Assembly (NCBI RefSeq): GCF_028710545.1
Contig: NZ_JAQTTX010000031.1
Location: forward strand, 1-33,336
Length of the DNA stretch: 33,336 nucleotides
Origin: Halothiobacillus sp.
GTDB lineage: Bacteria > Pseudomonadota > Gammaproteobacteria > Halothiobacillales > Halothiobacillaceae
Direction of reading: 5' to 3'
Below the pieces are notes generated by a model. The model was not told the origin of the DNA. It did no database searches and worked only from the letters and a program-made list of their open reading frames with translations. Both the position numbers and the translations under genes were made by a program. Of the stretch, positions 16,517 to 23,357 are shown piece by piece (the first letter of the stretch is position 1; the number at the start of each line of letters is the position of its first letter).

Positions 16517-18117
16517 CCCCTAACGTGAACCTTGCATCCCATTCGTTTGATCAAATACTGGCTCTGCTGGTGTTTCTTCCCGTCCTGAGTGCCATTGCAC
16601 TGATCGCCCTGCACCGTGCCGGTTGGCGCCTGAAGCGTCTGATCAGTGCAGTCAGCGTCGGTATTCTGCTGCTGGCGACGATCTATCTTATCGTAAGCGG
16701 TGCAGGCAACACGCCACAGGTTTATCCCATGGGTGATTGGCCTGCGCCGTTCGGCATCGTGTGGGTGTACGACCGGCTTTCCGGGCTCATGCTGCTCCTG
16801 ACGGCGATTCTCGGTGTCGTCAGTCTCACTTACGCCATCGCCACGAATGAGGACCATCGCGGTGCTCACTTCCATGCGCTGTTTCAGGCGCAATTATTCG
16901 GTCTGAACGGCGCATTCCTCACCGGGGATGTATTCAACCTGTTCGTGTTCTTCGAAGTGCTCTTGCTGGCCTCCTACGGACTGATGCTGCATGGTGGCGG
17001 CGCGGCGCGAAGCAAGGCAGGGTTGCATTACATGGTTATCAATCTGGTGGGCTCGACCTTGTTCCTGTTTGCTGTCGGGGCTTTGTATGGCGTTCTGGGC
17101 ACGCTGAATCTTGCCGATCTGGCCGTTAGAATCGGTCAGGCACCCAGTAGCCTGTACGGGGTCATCGCAGCTGCCAGTCTGATGCTGTTCGTGGTGTTTG
17201 CCATCAAGGCCGCAGCTTTTCCGCTGTATTTATGGCTGCCCGGCACTTATGCGGAAACATCGGCACCTGTCGCCGCCTTGTTTGCCATCATGACCAAGGT
17301 CGGGGTGTACGCGATGCTTCGTGTTCACGGCACGTTATTTGATGCAGACACCGCACCGGCCAGTCTGGTACATCTCATCGGCCCCTGGGAGCTATGGTTG
17401 GGGATCGTGACACTCATCATGGCAACACTGGGCGTATTGGCGGCCATGAATCTCCGCCGCCAAATCGCTTACCTGATTCTGGCTTCCGTAGGCACGCTGC
17501 TGATTGCCTTGGGCGTGAACACCACCGAATCCATTGAGGCCGCGCTTTATTACTGGATACATACCACGCTGCTTTCCGCAGGATTCTTCCTGCTGGCCGA
17601 CATTATCCGGCGGAGCCGTGGTGATGATGGGTGGCGCGTCCTTCCAGCGATGCCACGTGCCACATTGATCGGCGGATTGTTTTTAACCTACGCCATGGGT
17701 ATGGCAGGTTTGCCGCCCCTGACCGGCTTTTTCGGTAAGACAATGATCCTGCATTCGGTTTTAGATTCTCCCCTGATGGGGGCGATATTTGCGGTGGTTC
17801 TGATCACCAGTGTCATGCTGGTGATCGCGCTCGCGCGCAGTGGCAGCACGCTGTTCTACCGTGTGGATCAACAGGAGCAAGCTATTGCGGCCGAAAAGGT
17901 GACCGCTACTGCATTGACAGCGGTATTCACCCCACTGATTATCGCGGCCGCGATGGTACTGTTCGCGCTTCCTCTGACGAACTGGCTCCATGGCACCAGT
18001 AGTCAAATCAAGGATACATCGGTATATATTCGTCACGCGCTCAATCCGGCCGTATCAAGGCTGCACACGCATGAACCGCACGAGCCGCCAACCAAATCGA
18101 CACGATCGGATCATTAA
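16513..18117 (+). CDS. mrpD: Mrp antiporter subunit D
   Basis: A 534-residue homologue of NuoN/NuoL and the second antiporter-like channel subunit. It has about 14 membrane helices. Conserved features include VFFEVLLLASYGLMLHGGG near residue 147 with the proton-channel glutamate, FAIKAAAFPLYLWLPGTYAETSAPVAALFAIMTKVGVYAMLR near 230-270 with two key lysines, and AGLPPLTGFFGK near 400. It starts four bases before the mrpC stop and ends two bases before mrpE. Confidence 0.96.
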   Translation: MTPNVNLASHSFDQILALLVFLPVLSAIALIALHRAGWRLKRLISAVSVGILLLATIYLIVSGAGNTPQVYPMGDWPAPFGIVWVYDRLSGLMLLLTAILGVVSLTYAIATNEDHRGAHFHALFQAQLFGLNGAFLTGDVFNLFVFFEVLLLASYGLMLHGGGAARSKAGLHYMVINLVGSTLFLFAVGALYGVLGTLNLADLAVRIGQAPSSLYGVIAAASLMLFVVFAIKAAAFPLYLWLPGTYAETSAPVAALFAIMTKVGVYAMLRVHGTLFDADTAPASLVHLIGPWELWLGIVTLIMATLGVLAAMNLRRQIAYLILASVGTLLIALGVNTTESIEAALYYWIHTTLLSAGFFLLADIIRRSRGDDGWRVLPAMPRATLIGGLFLTYAMGMAGLPPLTGFFGKTMILHSVLDSPLMGAIFAVVLITSVMLVIALARSGSTLFYRVDQQEQAIAAEKVTATALTAVFTPLIIAAAMVLFALPLTNWLHGTSSQIKDTSVYIRHALNPAVSRLHTHEPHEPPTKSTRSDH

Positions 18118-18119
18118 GC

Positions 18120-18638
18120 ATGAAACAGGTGTTACCCCATCCCCTATTGAGTTTGATTTTGCTGGGTTTATGGCTTTTGCTGAACAACAGCCTGTCCACC
18201 GGGCATATTCTGCTGGGTTTACTTCTTGGTATTGCGATTCCGCTTTGGATTCGTCGAGCCCTCATCATTCACTTGCCCATTCGCAAGCCATTCGCTTTGC
18301 TGGCTTATGTCGCCTTGGTGCTCAGGGATATCGTGGTGGCCAATTTCGTGGTGGCCAAACAGGTATTGGGGCCGAACAAAGCACTACAACCTCATTTTCT
18401 GGATATTCCGCTCACCGTATCGCACCCCACTGCGATCAGCCTGTTTGCCGGTACCATTACGCTCACGCCCGGTACCGTCTCCTGTGAACTGAGTCAGGAT
18501 GGCAGATCATTGCGGGTACATGCGTTGCACACGCTCGATCCTGCCGCCGAGATAGCGGGCATGAAGGAAAGGTACGAACGAAGACTGATCAAGATCTTTG
18601 GTGAAAAGAGCACTTCGACCGGGCAGGAGCGCTCATGA
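18120..18638 (+). CDS. mrpE: Mrp antiporter subunit E
   Basis: A 172-residue subunit with two or three N-terminal helices (LLSLILLGLWLLLNNSLSTGHILLGLLLGIAIPLWI, then PFALLAYVALVLRDIVVANFVVAKQVLG) and a soluble C-terminal domain containing ISLFAGTITLTPGTVSCELSQDGRSLRVHALH, the classic MrpE (PF01899) pattern. It is needed for full activity in characterised Mrp complexes. It begins two bases after mrpD and overlaps mrpF by four bases. Confidence 0.95.
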   Translation: MKQVLPHPLLSLILLGLWLLLNNSLSTGHILLGLLLGIAIPLWIRRALIIHLPIRKPFALLAYVALVLRDIVVANFVVAKQVLGPNKALQPHFLDIPLTVSHPTAISLFAGTITLTPGTVSCELSQDGRSLRVHALHTLDPAAEIAGMKERYERRLIKIFGEKSTSTGQERS

Positions 18639-18943
18639 TCACGGTAGCAATTCAGATCGGTCTGGTTCTCGTCGGTTTGGCATGCGTGTTGAGCATCTAT
18701 CGTCTGTGGCGTGGCCCCACCCTGCCGGATCGGATTCTTGCCCTGGATACACTGACGATCAATGTCATCGCGCTGATCGTGCTGTTCGGCTTATGGATCG
18801 GTAACACCATCAACTTCGAAGCGGCTCTATTGATGGCCGTTCTGGGGTTTATCAGCACCGTCGCCTTGAGCAAATATGTACTGCGTGGCCAAATTATCGA
18901 AGCGCATATCGACGATAATCAAGCCGGGAAATCAGGAGATTGA
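18635..18943 (+). CDS. mrpF: Mrp antiporter subunit F
   Basis: A 102-residue protein with three helices. The signature YRLWRGPTLPDRILALDTLTINVIALIVLFGLW covers the loop and second helix, and LLMAVLGFISTVALSKYVLRG is the third. Mrp F subunits are the usual size and resemble small bile-acid-efflux-like proteins. Four-base overlaps join it to mrpE and mrpG. Confidence 0.95.
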   Translation: MITVAIQIGLVLVGLACVLSIYRLWRGPTLPDRILALDTLTINVIALIVLFGLWIGNTINFEAALLMAVLGFISTVALSKYVLRGQIIEAHIDDNQAGKSGD

Positions 18944-19272
18944 ACATGCTATCCGAGTTTACGCCTTGGCTTGTTTCCGGGCTTATTTCCGGCCTCATCC
19001 TGCTTGGCAGTGTTTTTGTGCTGTTGGGTTCGGTCGGCATGGTCAAGTTTCCTGACTTCTTCATGCGTCTTCACGCGCCGACCAAAGCGTCAACATTAGG
19101 GGTCACGGCGATTCTGGTTGCCTCGATGACCTTTTTTACAATCAAACATCAAAGCCCTTCGTTGCATGAATTATTGATCGTGGTATTTCTTTGGCTGACA
19201 GCACCGATCAGTGCCCTGATGATGGCTTCTGCCGGTCGACGTGTGCATAAAAAAAAGGTGGACGCAGACTGA
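18940..19272 (+). CDS. mrpG: Mrp antiporter subunit G
   Basis: The 110-residue last subunit of the antiporter has three helices and the typical LLGSVGMVKFPDFFMRLHAPTKASTLGV motif. The C-terminus ends HKKKVDAD. The lysine codons are part of an eight-A run, and the stop codon lies in the loop of a hairpin that serves as a terminator for the convergent chemoreceptor gene, so this end of the gene has a double function. No terminator with a U-run is seen for the plus-strand operon itself. Confidence 0.95.
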   Translation: MNMLSEFTPWLVSGLISGLILLGSVFVLLGSVGMVKFPDFFMRLHAPTKASTLGVTAILVASMTFFTIKHQSPSLHELLIVVFLWLTAPISALMMASAGRRVHKKKVDAD

Positions 19273-19285
19273 GTCCGTGTCCACC
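19249..19285 (-). terminator. Intrinsic terminator of the chemoreceptor gene, inside the mrpG 3' end
   Basis: On the minus strand the arms GGTGGACACGGAC and GTCTGCGTCCACC form a 13-bp stem with one mismatch and one G-U pair, around a 3-base loop, followed directly by eight T residues (19256-19249). It begins 25 bases after the chemoreceptor stop. The mrpG stop codon is the loop. Confidence 0.82.
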
Positions 19286-19309
19286 GCCGTAGCGCTGCTT
19301 TGCAGATGC

Positions 19310-20953
19310 TTACAGTCTGAACTGATTGATCTTCGCTTGCAGCCCTTCGGCGAGTCGCGCCAGCTCTTCGGAAGCAATCCGAGTCTGGCCCGCACCCTCG
19401 GCGGATTGCTCGCTGATCGAAGAAATCTTCTGAACGTTCCGGTTCATCTCTTCTGTCACCGCACTTTGTTCTTCTGCGGCACTGGCAATCTGGAAGTTCA
19501 AATCATTAATGGTTTGCACCGATTGCGTGATGGCCTGCAGTGAATGCTCGGTTTCATTCATGGCTCCGATACTGGCTTCCACCTGAACTTTGCCTTGGTG
19601 CATTGCCGAGACCGCCGCCTCTGAGCCCGTTTGCAAGCGTTCGATCATCTGACGAATTTCTTCAGTAGAACCTTGTGTACGAGAGGCCAGAGAGCGCACT
19701 TCTTCTGCCACAACGGCAAACCCACGACCGTGCTCTCCGGCTCGAGCCGCTTCGATGGCGGCATTCAAGGCAAGCAAATTGGTCTGCTCGGCAATCGCGC
19801 GGATGACTTCCAGCACCTTGCCAATATCCTTCGATTCGCCTTCAAGCGCGGTAATGGCGTCGGCCACGTGATCAACGTTCTCAGCCAGTTCATTGATGAT
19901 CGTCACCGACCGTTTCACCACAGCCTGGCCACTGGTGGCTGCATCGTTGGCTTTGCTTGCCGCAGCCGAGGCATCGGCGGCATTGCGGGCGATATCATGG
20001 ACGGTGGCACTCATCTCGTTCATGGCCGCAGCCACCATTTCGGTTTCCTGTTGTTGCTGGCGAACGCCTTGATCTGTTTGTGCCGAAACAGCCGAGGTTT
20101 CTTCGGCAGCCGCAGCCAGTTGGACGGAAGCCGCACCGATTGATTTCAAGGTTTCCCGCAGATTTTCCCGTGCCTTGTCCAGATGGCGCAGAATCATGCC
20201 CAGTTCATCATTCGAACTGATGTTTATGGGCGTATCCAATTCACCTTTGGATAATGAAATAGCCATCTGATCAGCCGCACGAAGCCCTTTGGCGAGCTCT
20301 TGAACCACCCATAATGCAATGCCGATGACCAACAGCAGGGCGACTGCCATTAAACCGCCATAAATCCAGTTATCCCGATCAACGGCACTGCGCATACGTA
20401 CATTTTCGTTTCGTAAATTCTTTCTAAGAAGTTCTTGGTAATCCGATGACGCCTTCGTGAATTCGGCCAGCTTGGGCATGAGCTGAGTAATTAAAGCGGC
20501 TCGAGCTGCTTCGAAATCACCCGATTTCAACATGGCGATTAAAGGCATAAGCTCATCTTCAACTAATTGAGTTTGTGTGGAAATCATGCGCAATCGAAGT
20601 TGATTGGTTTCTTCTGACCGATGTTGCACAGCGGATAAATCAGTATTGTTTGCTTTGAGTGTTGTCAGATCTTGCTCGATAAGATTGAAATGCCGGTCGA
20701 TAGAATGGTCAAGATGTAGCGAGGAAATAGATGACTTCGGGTCATGCTGCAAGGCCAACTGAATTTGAATTATGATCCGGTTGATCTGTCGAATGGAACT
20801 GGCTGATTTGATAGCCGGCTCAATACGTGAGAGGTAATTTTTTTCTGCACGATCCTGCGCTTGATTCTCGTTGTACATCCCGTAAAAACCAAGGACTAAG
20901 AGGGAAACGATTGACAACACAGACAGGAGGATCAACTTGGCTTTAATGGTCAT
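19310..20953 (-). CDS. Methyl-accepting chemotaxis protein with a four-helix-bundle sensor
   Basis: A transmembrane chemoreceptor of 547 residues. TM1 is at about residues 6-27. A helical periplasmic sensor of the 4HB type (about 30-190) follows, then TM2 ([22 protein letters not shown], about 196-217), a HAMP domain (about 218-270), and the signalling domain with the hairpin tip [35 protein letters not shown]. There is no C-terminal NWETF-type pentapeptide; the protein ends AKINQFRL. I chose the ATG at 20953 because AAGGA lies seven bases before it; a frame extending to 20998 lacks such a site. No che genes are nearby, so it is an orphan receptor with unknown ligand. Confidence 0.95.
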   Translation of the reverse strand: MTIKAKLILLSVLSIVSLLVLGFYGMYNENQAQDRAEKNYLSRIEPAIKSASSIRQINRIIIQIQLALQHDPKSSISSLHLDHSIDRHFNLIEQDLTTLKANNTDLSAVQHRSEETNQLRLRMISTQTQLVEDELMPLIAMLKSGDFEAARAALITQLMPKLAEFTKASSDYQELLRKNLRNENVRMRSAVDRDNWIYGGLMAVALLLVIGIALWVVQELAKGLRAADQMAISLSKGELDTPINISSNDELGMILRHLDKARENLRETLKSIGAASVQLAAAAEETSAVSAQTDQGVRQQQQETEMVAAAMNEMSATVHDIARNAADASAAASKANDAATSGQAVVKRSVTIINELAENVDHVADAITALEGESKDIGKVLEVIRAIAEQTNLLALNAAIEAARAGEHGRGFAVVAEEVRSLASRTQGSTEEIRQMIERLQTGSEAAVSAMHQGKVQVEASIGAMNETEHSLQAITQSVQTINDLNFQIASAAEEQSAVTEEMNRNVQKISSISEQSAEGAGQTRIASEELARLAEGLQAKINQFRL

Positions 20954-21066
20954 GGCTGTTTCCTTGAACAAACAAAATCTTGGAAGAATCGGTTGCAAAA
21001 AAGCATTGGTGCTTTTAAGTACGTAAGCGCTTATCGGCCGTCGCGGCGGAAACTTAAGCTACTTAT
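20954..21066. other. Chemoreceptor upstream region
   Basis: A short non-coding stretch between the chemoreceptor start and the hairpin element. It contains the AAGGA ribosome site and presumably the promoter; no convincing boxes were found. Confidence 0.35.
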
Positions 21067-21228
21067 CAGGATGCTGAAAAAACTCATCCATGAGTTTTCC
21101 AGCCATACTAAGTCCGGTACACGCCCGGACTTAGTATGCGAAAATCAATCACTTACGTGATCTATTTTCGTGCGGGACATCCATGTCCCGTCTTAACAGG
21201 CTGCTGAAATAAATATTTCAGCAGCCTG
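21067..21228. mobile_element. Non-autonomous MITE-like element of five hairpins (copy 2)
   Basis: The 162-bp block has terminal inverted repeats, CAGGATGCTGAAA at the left and CAGGCTGCTGAAA read inward from the right, flanked by a direct TTAT on each side (21063-21066 and 21229-21232). Five dyads follow in order: A 21074-21102 (9-bp core, CC loop); B 21104-21138 (perfect 14-bp stem); C 21139-21170 (12 of 14 paired); D 21173-21190 (perfect 8-bp stem, CC loop); E 21195-21230 (perfect 16-bp stem). Order, sizes and cores of C and D match the element at 2694-2845, although most of the sequence differs. It has no coding capacity. Confidence 0.65.
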
Positions 21229-21274
21229 TTATGGCTGATTGACAAGTCATTTGCCCTACAAACTATCGGGTCAT

Positions 21275-21302
21275 AAAAAAACCAGACACTTTGTCTGGTT
21301 TT
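21275..21302 (-). terminator. Intrinsic terminator after the cytochrome c' gene
   Basis: A perfect 11-bp stem (arms AAAACCAGACA and TGTCTGGTTTT, 3-base loop) is followed on the minus strand by seven T residues. It lies about 75 bases past the cytochrome stop and could also work in the other direction, given the TTTT at its right edge. Confidence 0.82.
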
Positions 21303-21377
21303 AGACTTCCAAGGAATCTGATTTATCAGAAATCCCAAGCGGCACAGTACCGTGCCTTACTCGATCAAGCTGAATGT

Positions 21378-21845
21378 TTAGCCTTCAGACTTGGAGCGGA
21401 AGGCATCATGGCATTTTTTGCAGGTTCCGGCTGTGTCCTTGAATTTGGGGCCAATTTGAGACATATCACCCGTTTTTGCGGCGGAGACCAAAGCGGCGGA
21501 TGCTTTCTGGAATGCAACCACATCTTTGTTGAACTCTTCAGGCTTGCTCCAGACTTCGTCCTTGGCGTGCGTCGGGGCGGCCATGCTGTCCGAACCCTTG
21601 GGGAAGCCGTCTTGAGTCAGCATGCTCATGGTATGAACCGTTGATGCCATCTTTTCGAAATCCGCCTTGTTATAAGGCATTTCCTTCTTGACCATGGCGG
21701 CCATCATCTTGAAGTTATAGCCGGTCACGCCCATCATGGCTTGACGATACTTGATCGCATCGGTCATGGCGTCGGCAGAAGCAAAACTCCCAACGGCAAC
21801 TGATAAACCCAACGCTGCCGCCACTGCAAATTTAACTAAACGCAT
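21378..21845 (-). CDS. Cytochrome c' (class II cytochrome c)
   Basis: A periplasmic 155-residue protein with a signal peptide ending at SFASADA (about residue 26) and a four-helix-bundle body. A single heme-binding motif, CKKCH, is near the C-terminus (residues 142-146), as expected for class II cytochromes c. The start of the mature protein, TDAIKYRQAMMGVTGYNFKMM, has the usual cytochrome c'/c556 pattern. Members with an open heme face bind NO or CO and are often linked to NO resistance; whether this one is pentacoordinate cannot be read with certainty. A GAGGTG ribosome site precedes the ATG and a strong terminator follows, so it is a single-gene transcript. Confidence 0.92.
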   Translation of the reverse strand: MRLVKFAVAAALGLSVAVGSFASADAMTDAIKYRQAMMGVTGYNFKMMAAMVKKEMPYNKADFEKMASTVHTMSMLTQDGFPKGSDSMAAPTHAKDEVWSKPEEFNKDVVAFQKASAALVSAAKTGDMSQIGPKFKDTAGTCKKCHDAFRSKSEG

Positions 21846-21923
21846 CGTTCTTCACCTCTTGAGTGTTCAATAAGAGTTCTGATAGGTATCCGAGCCCGAG
21901 ATTCATCACTCGTGCTCCATAAA

Positions 21924-21951
21924 AATATAGTGAAATGCTATAGATTGCAAA
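21924..21951 (-). promoter_or_regulatory. Candidate promoter of the cytochrome c' gene
   Basis: On the minus strand TTTGCA (21951-21946) and TATATT (21929-21924) are 16 bases apart in an AT-rich stretch about 80 bases upstream of the ATG. The -35 match is partial, so this is a suggestion only. Confidence 0.3.
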
Positions 21952-22075
21952 ATTAGTCATGCAAACTATTTCACCGGTTTGAAACACCCGCGCCCAATCA
22001 CATTACATATTAAGCGCAAAGAAAACAGCCGATCGGCTAAACTCCGGGCTTTGATTGCATGAAATGAGGCTTTGG

Positions 22076-22615
22076 ATGATTCGGAACTTCGTGGATAAAA
22101 CCCCGGTTGTGGCATCAGACGCCTGGATTGACAACTCGGCCGTCGTGATTGGAGACGTACATCTGGCAACCGGCGTATCCATCTGGCCCACAGCTGTTCT
22201 TCGTGGTGATGTGAACAGCATCCGAATTGGTGCGCGCAGTAATTTGCAGGATGGTGTCATCGTTCACGTCAACCAGCCCAGCGCCAAAAGGCCGAATGGT
22301 TCCCCCTGTCTGGTGGGTGAAGATGTGACGGTCGGTCATCGCGCCACCTTGCACGCCTGCAGCATCGGCAATCAGGTACTGGTCGGCATGGGGGTGATCG
22401 TCCTGGACGACGCAATCGTCGAAGATCAGGTCATAATCGGCGCGGGCAGCGTTGTGGCACCCGGCAAGACGTTGGAAAGTGGTTTTCTTTATCTCGGCGC
22501 ACCGGCACGGAAGGTTCGCCCGCTTACCGATGAAGAGATGGCATATTTCGTTCAGTCAGCACGTTTCTACCATGAATTGGCGCAACAGCATGCGCAGCAC
22601 AGTTCGCCTTGCTGA
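22076..22615 (+). CDS. Gamma-carbonic-anhydrase family protein (YrdA-like)
   Basis: A 179-residue left-handed beta-helix protein built of hexapeptide repeats: WIDNSAVVIGDVHLATGVSIWPTAVLRGDVNSIRIGARSNLQDGVIVHV, then VTVGHRATLHACSIGNQVLVGMGVIVLDDAIVEDQVIIGAGSVVAPG. The three metal-ligand histidines of the family are visible in DGVIVHV, VTVGHRA and TLHAC. The C-terminal helix (LTDEEMAYFVQSARFYHELAQQH) is typical. I chose the ATG at 22076 because AGG lies six bases upstream and it gives the usual N-terminus; upstream TTG (22055) and ATG (22064) are possible. Many YrdA-type members have no proven anhydrase activity. The DtxR-family gene follows after 24 bases. Confidence 0.92.
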   Translation: MIRNFVDKTPVVASDAWIDNSAVVIGDVHLATGVSIWPTAVLRGDVNSIRIGARSNLQDGVIVHVNQPSAKRPNGSPCLVGEDVTVGHRATLHACSIGNQVLVGMGVIVLDDAIVEDQVIIGAGSVVAPGKTLESGFLYLGAPARKVRPLTDEEMAYFVQSARFYHELAQQHAQHSSPC

Positions 22616-22639
22616 ACCCAACCAGATCCGCCGGGTGAG

Positions 22640-23326
22640 ATGATGAAAACAAGCACTGCCTACGAGGATTACCTCAAAGCCATCTTCAAATTGGCCGAGC
22701 AACGCAGCGATTCGGCAGCAAGCACTTCGGCCATTGCCGAGCGGTTGAACATCGCGCAGGCATCGGTCACCGCCATGCTCAAGCGTTTGAATCATGACGG
22801 GTTGATCGAATATGAACGCTACCAGGGGGCGCGTCTGACATCTGCCGGCGCGGCAATCGCCATCGATATGATCCGCCGTCATCGCGTGATTGAAGCCTTT
22901 CTGGTGCGTGATCTCGATGTACCGCTGGCTGATGTGGATGCCGAAGCTGAAATTTTGGAACATGCCTTTTCCAGCGCACTGATCGACCGCTTATGGGCGC
23001 ATCTGGGTGAACCTGAATTCGATCCGCATGGCGCACCCATTCCCGCTCCGGCTCAAGCACCGATTGAACGGCGCGATCTCATCGCTCTTTCAGAGCTTGT
23101 TCCCGGTGACCAGGCGACGATTGTGCGTCTGGCGGCTCAAAACGCGGGACAGTTACGCATGCTGACGCAGCTTGGGCTGGTTCCGGGCCAGGTCATCAAG
23201 CGTAGCGCCCCGCCCCTCGGCGCCAGTGACGTTTATCTGCAAATAGATAAGCAATCACGCGCTTTGAATCCGGCGCTCGCCGATGCCATATGGGTGCTGT
23301 GCCCGGGAAAATCCGGCACTGAATAG
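22640..23326 (+). CDS. DtxR/MntR-family metal-dependent transcriptional regulator
   Basis: A 228-residue iron- or manganese-sensing repressor. The N-terminal winged helix (YEDYLKAIFKLAEQ, then TSAIAERLNIAQASVTAMLKRLNHDGLIEYERYQGARLT) covers about residues 8-65. The metal-binding dimerisation domain follows (RRHRVIEAFLV, AEAEILEHAFS, GEPEFDPHGAPIP, about 75-140). A C-terminal FeoA/SH3-like domain starts LSELVPGDQATIVRLAAQNAGQLRMLTQLGLVPG and covers about 150-225. ATG codons at 22640 and 22643 are adjacent; the second is better spaced from GGTG. It is likely cotranscribed with the gamma-carbonic-anhydrase-like gene. No metal transporter is nearby, so the regulated metal is not deducible. Confidence 0.92.
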   Translation: MMKTSTAYEDYLKAIFKLAEQRSDSAASTSAIAERLNIAQASVTAMLKRLNHDGLIEYERYQGARLTSAGAAIAIDMIRRHRVIEAFLVRDLDVPLADVDAEAEILEHAFSSALIDRLWAHLGEPEFDPHGAPIPAPAQAPIERRDLIALSELVPGDQATIVRLAAQNAGQLRMLTQLGLVPGQVIKRSAPPLGASDVYLQIDKQSRALNPALADAIWVLCPGKSGTE

Positions 23327-23357
23327 GATCTACTATCGCCGGACCGTGATTTGAAGA

